Shown: piece after piece, positions 33,801 through 38,033 of the stretch | How positions within the stretch are numbered: position 1 is the first letter of the stretch | Layout: each line of letters starts with the position of its first letter | DNA from: Verrucomicrobia subdivision 3 bacterium UBA7542 | GTDB taxonomy: Bacteria; Verrucomicrobiota; Verrucomicrobiia; Limisphaerales; UBA11358 | Assembly (NCBI GenBank): GCA_002479245.1 | Contig: DLMG01000102.1 | Location: 1-38,033 of the forward strand | Direction of reading: 5' to 3' | Length of the DNA: 38,033 nucleotides | Notes under the pieces: generated by a model | Database searches by the model: none | What the model saw: only the letters and a program-made list of their open reading frames with translations | Told to the model about the DNA's origin: nothing | Position numbers and translations under genes: made by a program

Positions 33801-34141
33801 ACGAACTGAAGGACGCCCGTCTCAACGTCGCGCTTGTATTCCGCGCTCTGGATGTCGTTCCGCAGCCAGGTGCGAAATTCTTCGAGAGCCTTGGTCGGGT
33901 CGGCCAGAAAAAGCAGACCGCGCCGGTGGTAGTCCGCCATGATGGCATCCACGTTGATGCCAACGAGGATGCGGATATGGGGGACTTTTTCCAGATACGG
34001 CCGGAGCGCGAAATATCCAGATGAGCGAAGATAACCAACGAGGGCATCGAACCGTTCGATGTCCGTGTTGCTCTCGAACACACCCTGAAACTTCTTGAAC
34101 AGTGTATGTTCGCCGAGGTTGGTGAAGAAGCGGGTGCTCAT
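30857..34141 (-). CDS. PLD-nuclease / SNF2-type helicase fusion
   Basis: 1094 residues from ATG 34141; an in-frame TTG at 34180 gives a longer, less likely product. N-terminus: a phospholipase D-type nuclease domain with HAKLYIF (HxK, 133-135) and GSSNLT (155-160), normally used as a dimer or with a second copy. Then a superfamily 2 helicase: GLGKT (282-286), VIVDEAH (354-360), SATPLNN (399-405). The C-terminal lobe carries VFSESEETT, ISTEVLAEGVN and QRVGRLNRIG (motif VI). A helical tail ends the protein. Coupled to the adenine methylase (ATGA overlap), it is a natural restriction motor with its own nuclease. It resembles DISARM/type I logic, but the DISARM core genes drmA and drmB are absent. 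Confidence 0.88.
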   Translation of the reverse strand: MSTRFFTNLGEHTLFKKFQGVFESNTDIERFDALVGYLRSSGYFALRPYLEKVPHIRILVGINVDAIMADYHRRGLLFLADPTKALEEFRTWLRNDIQSAEYKRDVETGVLQFVDDVISKKIELRAHPARRLHAKLYIFRPKGFNEHKPGAVITGSSNLTAAGIGVEDQVSNYEFNVLLHDFDDVQFATDEFDCLWKESVEILPKFLKEVRDSTYLAAEVTPHELYYKLLLEYFGQSIDYDPNAITDMPEGYKRLTYQVDAVTSGFRLLEKHGGFFLADVVGLGKTMIATLIAKKFFFYNGFPEHRSHTLIVVPPAVEDSWEETAKVQFRLDNCDIITNGSLHKVKHPEKYDLVIVDEAHKFRNDTADAFDELQRICKSPTQRFLPDGSRASKRVILVSATPLNNRPDDIRNLISLFQDLKDSTLSIANLQHFFARCQKAYLEAHRETDPEVARQKVKTIYELIRTKIISEVTVRRTRNDLMEHDDYKQDLITQGVIFPKIETPRKILYPLSPALEALYDRTMLLLSRTDGNGLTYNRYRAIGFLKPEKKRKYQNADRISTQLATIMRTLLVKRLDSSFHAFRESLRRFRDATGVMRDMFARGTIYIAPNLNVTEFMMEGREEELIAKIAERQPTDPTIEICSPSDFVDGFMVGLEADWQKLEELYTEWKQVKEDPKLDEFLLRLKGELFDTKINRQSKLIVFSESEETTTYLLGQLAKAGYKRVLTVSSKNRAERMPLVRANFDANFKEQANDYDILISTEVLAEGVNLHRANVIVNYDTPWNSTRLMQRVGRLNRIGAIAPIIYIYNFYPTAKVDDDIELKKKAIMKLQAFHTALGEDSQIYSETEEVDNFGLFERSPEEEERDQRLALLMELRQFRQQNPEIFRRIKGMPLRARVGRAREPRVGSTVAFIRSQRRDAFYRAKPDGTLDEISLLEAADEFRAPDPKEKSIPLHAAHHDHINSALTKFKASVIAEALQAETVDATQGPNEQRALRYLDGFSSLPFVNEEERVLIQAAKLAIRRARFQNLQRQINQLQRSTKTVKMTPAALADKLIQILRTYPLQQDNAAPVSAASRPLDTTPDIILSESFDHP

Positions 34142-34222
34142 GGCAGATGGCAGTTTGCTTGGGAAACGCGAAAGCGTCAATCTGACTTCAGGAACGGAGG
34201 AGCAAAGAATTCGAGGTGAAAA

Positions 34223-34807
34223 TCAGCGCCGGGGAGGCGTGAGGCGAACCGTGGTGCCGGGTTTGGTGAGGTTGACGCCTTTGACTTTCAGCATGGTTTT
34301 TGCAAGCAGCCGCATTTGGTCGTCGGCCAATTTCGGCGGGAGAATTTGCGCGAAGCGGCCTTCCATCTTATCCATGCCGGGAACGGTGGTTTCGCCGAGA
34401 TTGAAAAATTTTCCGTTGCCGCTGCGGATGATGGGCAGGAATTTTTGTTTCTGGCTACTGTGCGATTCGCCCATGAGAACAATGACTTCCTGCCGGTCGA
34501 ACGCCTCGGACGGCGGTTCGGTCATGTCCATTTTCTCGCCGGGCGTGGCGGTCTTCATCCAGGCTTCGAGCGCCATGACCGAGACCATGGCGGCATGGGC
34601 GATGCACACCAACCGGGCGGTGTTGGCGAAAGCGTCTTTCTCGGCGGCATCCACCAGCGAAGCCGGGATGAACATGAGCGGCCCGTCCGCGCCAATCAGG
34701 AAAAGTGTGGGCGACATCTTTCCGCTGTTGCGCATACAGAATTCCGCGTAGTGCGCGGCTTGGGCGAGCAGGTCGTCGAGCGTTTCAAGTTGGCGCGGCT
34801 GTTGCAA
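34223..34807 (-). CDS. hypothetical protein heading the restriction operon
   Basis: 194 residues. I recognise the wording (KDAFANTARLVCIAHAA, PPSEAFDRQEVIVLMGE, KFLPIIRSGNGKF) from uncharacterised proteins in many bacteria but know no function. It looks like a compact alpha/beta protein without catalytic motifs. The start is uncertain: the frame opens with a TTG at 34807 and no ribosome site, and the first internal ATG is at residue 25. It precedes the PLD-helicase by 81 bases and is the most upstream minus-strand gene. A regulator or accessory of the restriction block is possible. Confidence 0.7.
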   Translation of the reverse strand: MQQPRQLETLDDLLAQAAHYAEFCMRNSGKMSPTLFLIGADGPLMFIPASLVDAAEKDAFANTARLVCIAHAAMVSVMALEAWMKTATPGEKMDMTEPPSEAFDRQEVIVLMGESHSSQKQKFLPIIRSGNGKFFNLGETTVPGMDKMEGRFAQILPPKLADDQMRLLAKTMLKVKGVNLTKPGTTVRLTPPRR

Positions 34808-34829
34808 TGGCGAAAGGGTGGAAGAAAAA

Positions 34830-34850
34830 GCGGAAAGCGGAAAGTGGAAA
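34830..34850. repeat. tandem 7-bp GCGGAAA repeat
   Basis: Three consecutive 7-mers (GCGGAAA, GCGGAAA, GTGGAAA), followed by looser GGAAA words to 34865. It forms a purine-rich strand just upstream of the first minus-strand gene. Possibly regulatory or slippage-prone. Confidence 0.5.
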
Positions 34851-34944
34851 TGGTGAAATCGGAAAGCGCGGCTGATTTAAGGCAATCGCAAAATGGACGG
34901 CGGCTGGAGTCGGAGCAATTGGGGCAGGGTGCGGGAAAAGTCGC

Positions 34945-35060
34945 CCTTTTGCTAAAATTTCCGCGCGACCGAACCCATCGGGTTAATTCACTACGGCAGC
35001 CGCGAGCACCCCCCCCCGCCCCCTGCCGCCGACCAGACACCGAGAAAATCTTTGGGGACA
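34945..35060 (+). repeat. element-end repeat, copy 1 (before the ATPase gene)
   Basis: A 116-base segment that matches 36473-36590. Shared landmarks in order are CCTTTTGC, AAAA-TTCCGCGCG, CGAACCCATC, CCGCGAGC followed by a run of nine or more C, and GAAAAT..TTTGGGGACA at the end. The two copies flank the DUF4143 ATPase gene in direct orientation. Because the right copy lies beside attR and both end in the arm-site motif, this copy looks like a relic right end of the element. Confidence 0.7.
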
Positions 35061-35231
35061 TCCGCGCCGCGCCGTCAGCAATTTGTTCGCATCCGCCTTC
35101 GCCGCACCGGGCGCGACAAGGCTGGCGGTTCAGGCTAGAATCTACGCTTTACTTTTAGCCGTCTAAACGCAAAGTGTGGTTGCCATCCGCATCACGCGTG
35201 TTCCTGGCTTGAATAACATGAAATTCCCGCG

Positions 35232-35259
35232 TTGACTGCCGGATTTTCATGGTTATACT
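35232..35259 (+). promoter_or_regulatory. strong sigma70-like promoter, apparently leaderless
   Basis: TTGACT (35232-35237) and TATACT (35254-35259) are 16 bases apart. The ATG is at 35266, only six bases beyond the -10 box, so transcription would start at the initiation codon. GGGGC between them is too close to serve as a normal ribosome site. Confidence 0.65.
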
Positions 35260-35265
35260 TGGGGC

Positions 35266-36402
35266 ATGATTAACCGTAAATCCGACTTGGAACTGGTTCG
35301 CGCCGCTTTGAAACGCAGCCGCGTTGTTGCGCTGCTCGGCCCGCGTCAAAGCGGTAAAACCACGCTCGCCCGCCAATTTGTTCCGGCGGACTCGCTCAAC
35401 TATTTCGATTTGGAAGACCCGCAAAGTCTCGCACGCCTTTCTGAACCTGACACCGCGCTGCGTCCACTCAAGCGGCTGGTGGTGATTGATGAAATCCAGC
35501 GTCGCCCGGATTTGTTCCCGTTGCTGCGAGTGCTGGCGGATCGAAAGCCGTTGCCCGCGCGATTCCTGATTCTTGGCAGCGCCTCGCCGGATTTATTGAA
35601 GCAATCTTCCGAAACACTCGCCGGACGGCTGGAAACGGTTTCGCTTGAAGGTTTCCGGCTCGCCGACTTGGGCGCGGCGGCACAGGCGCGGCATTGGGTG
35701 CGCGGCGGCTTTCCACTGTCTTACACGGCGCACACCGAAGCCGATTCGCTCGCGTGGCGTCGTCAGTTTCTCCAAACATTTTTGGAACGCGACATTCCGC
35801 AGTTGGGTATAACCATTCCGGCGGTCGCGCTGCGGCGATTCTGGAACATGGTCGCACATTATCACGGGCAGATTTGGAATGCCGCCGAACTCGCCCGCGC
35901 GCTCGCCATCAACGAATCCACCGTGCGCCGTTACCTCGACCTGATGGCCGGCGTGTTTATGGTTCGGCAACTGCCGCCGTGGTTCGAGAACTTGGGCAAA
36001 CGCCAAGTTAAAGCGCCAAAGGTTTATGTCCGCGACACCGGCCTGCTCCACGCATTGCTCGGCATCGCCAACCAGCGCGACCTCGAACTGCATCCCAAAG
36101 TCGGCGCGTCGTGGGAAGGCTACGCCGTCGAGGAAGTCCTCAAGGCGCTGCGGCCCGACGAAGCCTATTTTTGGGCGACGCATCAAGGCGCGGAACTGGA
36201 CTTATTGCTGTTCAAACACGGACGGCGTATCGGCATCGAGTGCAAACGCGCGGACGCGCCTACCCTTACGCCGTCCATGCACATTGCGCTGGCGGATTTG
36301 AAGCTCGACGAACTGCGCGTCGTATATCCCGGCAAGAAACGTTATACGCTGGCGAAGAAAGTCGAAGTCGTGCCGCTGGCGGAATTGGTGGACGCGAAGT
36401 GA
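35266..36402 (+). CDS. AAA_14/DUF4143 ATPase
   Basis: 378 residues. The N-terminal P-loop ATPase has Walker A LLGPRQSGKTTLA (23-35) and Walker B LVVIDEIQ (71-78), with FLILGSASPDLL as sensor region. A winged-helix-like linker (ALAINESTVRRYLDLM) leads to the C-terminal DUF4143 domain. There GAELDLLLF and IGIECKR give the D...E-x-K layout of a PD-(D/E)XK-like fold. The family is very common in bacteria and its role is poorly known. It has its own leaderless-type promoter, runs opposite to the defence operon and is enclosed by duplicated element-end sequences, so it looks like a passenger cassette acquired at the right end. Confidence 0.92.
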   Translation: MINRKSDLELVRAALKRSRVVALLGPRQSGKTTLARQFVPADSLNYFDLEDPQSLARLSEPDTALRPLKRLVVIDEIQRRPDLFPLLRVLADRKPLPARFLILGSASPDLLKQSSETLAGRLETVSLEGFRLADLGAAAQARHWVRGGFPLSYTAHTEADSLAWRRQFLQTFLERDIPQLGITIPAVALRRFWNMVAHYHGQIWNAAELARALAINESTVRRYLDLMAGVFMVRQLPPWFENLGKRQVKAPKVYVRDTGLLHALLGIANQRDLELHPKVGASWEGYAVEEVLKALRPDEAYFWATHQGAELDLLLFKHGRRIGIECKRADAPTLTPSMHIALADLKLDELRVVYPGKKRYTLAKKVEVVPLAELVDAK

Positions 36403-36472
36403 CCTCCAAGCGGGTGTGGACACGAGGACCGCGATGACGCTGCGCGACGCACGTTGCCGTCAATCCAAAACT

Positions 36473-36590
36473 CCTTTTGCCAAAAATTCCGCGCGGACGA
36501 ACCCATCTCGCACATTCAACCCGCCCACCGCGAGCCACCCCCCCCGCCCCCGGTCATCGGTTTGCGAACGCGCGAAAAATTTTGGGGACA
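36473..36590 (+). repeat. element-end repeat, copy 2 (beside attR)
   Basis: Second copy of the sequence at 34945-35060, 118 bases, same orientation. It differs mainly in the middle (HinP-like CG-rich words replaced) but keeps the C-run and the terminal TTTGGGGACA. Here a second GGGGACA motif follows immediately. Confidence 0.7.
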
Positions 36591-36600
36591 ATTGGGGACA
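36581..36600 (+). promoter_or_regulatory. putative right arm-type integrase sites
   Basis: TTTGGGGACA at 36581-36590 is followed directly by ATTGGGGACA at 36591-36600. It is the same pair, in the same order, as at 1773-1793 beside attL, with 10 instead of 11 bases between repeats. Placement about 135 bases inside attR fits a P' arm. Confidence 0.6.
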
Positions 36601-36701
36601 AAAAGGGTGCGTTTAAGAGCGTTATTTTGCGCGATGCCGTCTCCGCGACGAAAATTTTGAACACGCATTATCGCCTTTATTTACGGCCTCATTACGCACG
36701 T

Positions 36702-36726
36702 CCGCGCACAAAAACGAAGTGCGCGG
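36702..36726. repeat. 8-bp GC hairpin next to attR
   Basis: CCGCGCAC (36702-36709) and GTGCGCGG (36719-36726) pair perfectly around a 9-base A-rich loop, ending seven bases before the att core. It could be an integrase or accessory-protein site. Confidence 0.5.
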
Positions 36727-36733
36727 CCTTGGC

Positions 36734-36756
36734 TTCGAATCCCACCCCTTCCGCCA
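36734..36756 (+). repeat. attR core: second copy of tRNA-Ser 3' end
   Basis: Exact 23-base copy of 1717-1739, from the T loop to CCA, with no tRNA 5' part upstream. It marks the right end of the island and would be the left att site of whatever element lies beyond. Confidence 0.93.
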
Positions 36757-36787
36757 TCTTGTAAAATGCTTGTTTTCAACAAGATGG
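36754..36787. repeat. inverted repeat starting in attR
   Basis: CCATCTTGT (36754-36762) and ACAAGATGG (36779-36787) are perfect 9-bp arms, with further AAAA/TTTT pairing inside the loop. The left arm includes the last bases of the att core, so it may be part of an integrase core site or the old tRNA terminator without its T-tract. Confidence 0.5.
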
Positions 36788-36805
36788 AAAAACCAGAGGA
36801 GGCAA

Positions 36806-36944
36806 GTGCCAGTGAAAATGCCAGTGAAAACAAAACTGGCCATTACTCAACGATTACTCGGTAAATACTGGTCAAAAACGGGGTCACAACCCGGCTCGCA
36901 GATCGAAAATGCGGGTCTCAGTGCCAGTGAAAGTGCCAGTAGGG
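36806..36944 (+). repeat. paired 12-bp GTGCCAGTGAAA repeats
   Basis: Two tandem pairs of the 12-mer lie at 36806-36817 / 36818-36829 and 36921-36932 / 36933-36944, the last being degenerate after GTGCCAGT. An inverted CTGGC word follows the first pair (36835-36839). The set lies between attR and the third integrase, where arm-type sites of a second element would be expected. Confidence 0.7.
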
Positions 36945-37019
36945 CCAAAACCGAGTAAAAGCTGAGGAAAATGCCCGAATAATTGGGGCACTGGCGAAGA
37001 CGGGATTCGCTGCCCGTTT

Positions 37020-37036
37020 GGTGTGTCTGACACACC
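37020..37036. promoter_or_regulatory. perfect 17-bp palindrome upstream of integrase B
   Basis: GGTGTGTC and GACACACC flank a single T at 37028. The perfect dyad is 48 bases before the integrase start, a plausible operator or integrase/excisionase site. Confidence 0.5.
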
Positions 37037-37050
37037 CCAAGCCACGGACG

Positions 37051-37090
37051 GTTTCATAACTTTCGGACAAAAAATCCGAAATTATGAAAC
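37051..37090 (+). promoter_or_regulatory. hairpin sequestering the integrase B start codon
   Basis: GTTTCATAACTTTCGGA (37051-37067) pairs with TCCGAAATTATGAAAC (37075-37090), with one bulged base and an A-rich 7-base loop. The ATG at 37084-37086 lies inside the right arm. In mRNA this would hide the start codon; in DNA it is a long dyad suited to a dimeric repressor. Confidence 0.65.
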
Positions 37091-38033
37091 GTCGCTTCAT
37101 CCTCTACCGCCGCAAGCGCGGCGGCATGTTCTACCTCGAAGACACTGAAACTCACAAACAGGAAACCACCAGCACCCGGAATCGTGCCGAGGCCACGGCG
37201 CTGCTCAACGCCCGCAACGAATCCTTCCGGCAACCGCAACTGAACCTCCAAATCGCCAAGGCCTATCTTGCCGGGACCGATGCCGGGCTTTCAAAACGGA
37301 CCTGGCAGGATGCGTTCACCGCCATTACTGAAAACAAACATGGACCAACCCAGGAGCGCTGGCAGCGCGCCATCAAACAGAAGGCGTTTGACCTGATTCT
37401 GCCGCTGATCATCATCGAGACGCAGGCGGAGCAACTGTTTGCCTGCCTCAAGGCAGGCACGGTCAGCACGAATGTTCATCTGCGCGAGTTGCACAACTTC
37501 TGCATCGGGATGAACTGGCTGGCCTGGCCGATCATTCCCAAACGGCTTTGGCCCAAAATCGAATACAAGCCCAAGCGGGCCATCACGGCGGAGGAACACC
37601 AAAGGATTATCGAACGGGAACCAAATCCCGAAAACCGGAGTTTTTATGAACTGTGCTGGCACCTGGGCGGTTCACAAACGGACGTCGCCAACCTGGACGC
37701 GGAGAACATTGACTGGAATGACCGCGTCATTTCCTATGCCCGCCGAAAAACCGGCAGTCGGGCGTTTATTCATTTTGGCCCGGCCGTGGAGACGGTCCTC
37801 CGCTCGTTGCCAGCCCAAGGGCTTTTATTTCCGAGGCTCGCCCTGCTGAAGGAAAAGTATCGGGGGCAGGAATTCAGACGCCGCTGCGCCAAGTTGGGGA
37901 TCACCGGCGTCACTCTGCATTGCTACCGTTATGCCTGGGCGGAGCGGGCGAAAATGTGCGGCTATCCAGAGCGATTCGCGCAGGAGGCGCTCGGCCACAA
38001 CAGCAAGGCAGTGCATCGCGCCTACGCGCGCAA
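37084..38033 (+). CDS. tyrosine recombinase, integrase B (partial, runs off the window)
   Basis: 316 codons are visible with no stop, starting at ATG 37084. The N-terminal beta part (FILYRRKRGGMFYLEDTETH) and a SAM-like core-binding domain precede the catalytic domain. There, RRKTGSRAFIHF gives the lysine, LHCYRYAWAERA the HxxR, LGHNSKAVHRAYAR the His and the tyrosine. Box I reads HLGGSQTDVANL, with Gln where the first catalytic Arg is expected. I recall the same wording in related verrucomicrobial proteins, so it may be a subfamily trait. It starts about 330 bp past attR, just as integrase A follows the tRNA, suggesting a second element using the same site. It is unlike integrase A in sequence. 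Confidence 0.9.
   Translation, partial: MKRRFILYRRKRGGMFYLEDTETHKQETTSTRNRAEATALLNARNESFRQPQLNLQIAKAYLAGTDAGLSKRTWQDAFTAITENKHGPTQERWQRAIKQKAFDLILPLIIIETQAEQLFACLKAGTVSTNVHLRELHNFCIGMNWLAWPIIPKRLWPKIEYKPKRAITAEEHQRIIEREPNPENRSFYELCWHLGGSQTDVANLDAENIDWNDRVISYARRKTGSRAFIHFGPAVETVLRSLPAQGLLFPRLALLKEKYRGQEFRRRCAKLGITGVTLHCYRYAWAERAKMCGYPERFAQEALGHNSKAVHRAYAR

Larger units (their letters stand above)
34808..35265. other. gap between divergent cargo genes
   Basis: No gene. It holds the upstream region of the minus-strand restriction operon, a short GCGGAAA tandem repeat (34830-34850), one copy of the duplicated element-end sequence (34945-35060) and the promoter of the plus-strand ATPase (35232-35259). 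I could not identify a clear minus-strand promoter. Confidence 0.6.
36403..36733. other. right-end non-coding region before attR
   Basis: No credible gene; short frames here are Pro/Arg-rich and translate the repeat. The interval holds element-end repeat copy 2 (36473-36590), the paired TTGGGGACA sites (36582-36600) and a hairpin at 36702-36726. Confidence 0.6.
1717..36756. mobile_element. ~35 kb tRNA-Ser genomic island with replication module and defence cargo
   Basis: Bounded by two exact 23-bp copies of the tRNA 3' end (1717-1739 and 36734-36756). It carries a tyrosine recombinase reading inward from the tRNA end, AlpA-like HTH genes, a primase-polymerase-like gene, a RepA-like ATPase, and about 25 kb of restriction and defence-type cargo. 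The motif TTGGGGACA occurs as a close pair just inside each end, as expected for integrase arm sites. I recognise no relaxase, type IV secretion gene, capsid or terminase. Self-transfer is therefore not supported, and movement would need a helper or passive uptake. The satellite-like layout (int, AlpA, primase, helicase) is an inference from gene order. Confidence 0.9.

Noticed and set aside
24803..34141. complete DISARM or BREX system
   Set aside because: A helicase, a methylase and a PLD domain are present, but drmA, drmB, brxZ/pglZ, brxC and brxL are not.
4028..36402. conjugation or phage structural genes
   Set aside because: No relaxase, coupling protein, capsid, portal or terminase motif was found in any long frame.
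36721..36760. second tRNA gene
   Set aside because: Only the 3' 23-27 bases of tRNA-Ser are present. There is no anticodon arm or 5' half, so it is the att repeat.
36416..36764. short plus-strand frames near the right end
   Set aside because: They translate the C-run element-end repeat and the att core, are Pro/Arg-rich, and lack ribosome sites.

Overview
This is a 38 kb stretch of a bacterial chromosome carrying an integrated genetic island of about 35 kb. The island sits in a tRNA-Ser(CGA) gene and is filled mostly with defence-type genes. The 3' 23 bases of the tRNA (1717-1739) recur exactly at 36734-36756, and a tyrosine recombinase gene starts just inside the tRNA end, so both ends of the island lie in the window. 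The three integrases resemble ones I associate with Verrucomicrobiota. That assignment comes from memory of protein families, not a search, and is moderately confident. GC is about 55-60% over most of the window and visibly lower in the 14.8-18.9 kb gene.

Layout. 1-1640: left flank, with an unrelated minus-strand integrase (406-1566) that has its own promoter. 1650-1739: intact tRNA-Ser. 1740-4027: integrase A, its putative arm-type sites and a repeat-rich gene-free segment. 4028-8798, plus strand: the island core. It holds two AlpA/excisionase-like HTH genes, an unrecognised 414-residue protein, a primase-polymerase-like protein, a RepA-like AAA ATPase and a ribbon-helix-helix protein. This is an integration/excision plus replication module with satellite-like or integrative-plasmid logic, but no capsid or relaxase gene was recognised. 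8876-11348: a three-gene cassette bounded by a 51-bp direct repeat. It includes a protein that looks like one isolated domain of a DNA polymerase III beta clamp. A structured RNA candidate lies next to it.

11436-34807 is a run of minus-strand cargo genes. From its promoter-distal end it holds: a Gabija-like pair (OLD-TOPRIM nuclease plus UvrD-like helicase); a 1376-residue protein with an N-terminal phosphoribosyltransferase domain and a C-terminal nucleoside-phosphorylase domain; small hypotheticals; scrap of hsdS and of a flavin reductase; a coupled group of two zinc-ribbon proteins, a 57-residue protein and a PD-(D/E)XK-like nuclease; an HNH endonuclease; a DUF262/DUF1524 (GmrSD-like) protein; a trypsin-like protease; a RecF/SMC-like ATPase; an Eco57I-class adenine methyltransferase; and a PLD-nuclease/SNF2-helicase fusion. 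Four of these genes (helicase, methyltransferase, ATPase, protease) are joined by ATGA overlaps and look like one composite restriction system.

34808-36756 is the right end of the island. An AAA/DUF4143 ATPase with an apparently leaderless promoter lies between two imperfect copies of a ~116-bp element-end sequence. The att repeat follows. About 330 bp beyond it begins a third, different tyrosine recombinase (37084 to the window edge), with its own set of tandem arm-like repeats and a hairpin over its start codon. This looks like a second element stacked on the same tRNA site.

The strongest candidates for something undescribed are the PRTase-PNP giant protein, the single-domain clamp-like protein and the nuclease/zinc-protein operon. 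All functions come from motifs read by eye. No database search was possible.
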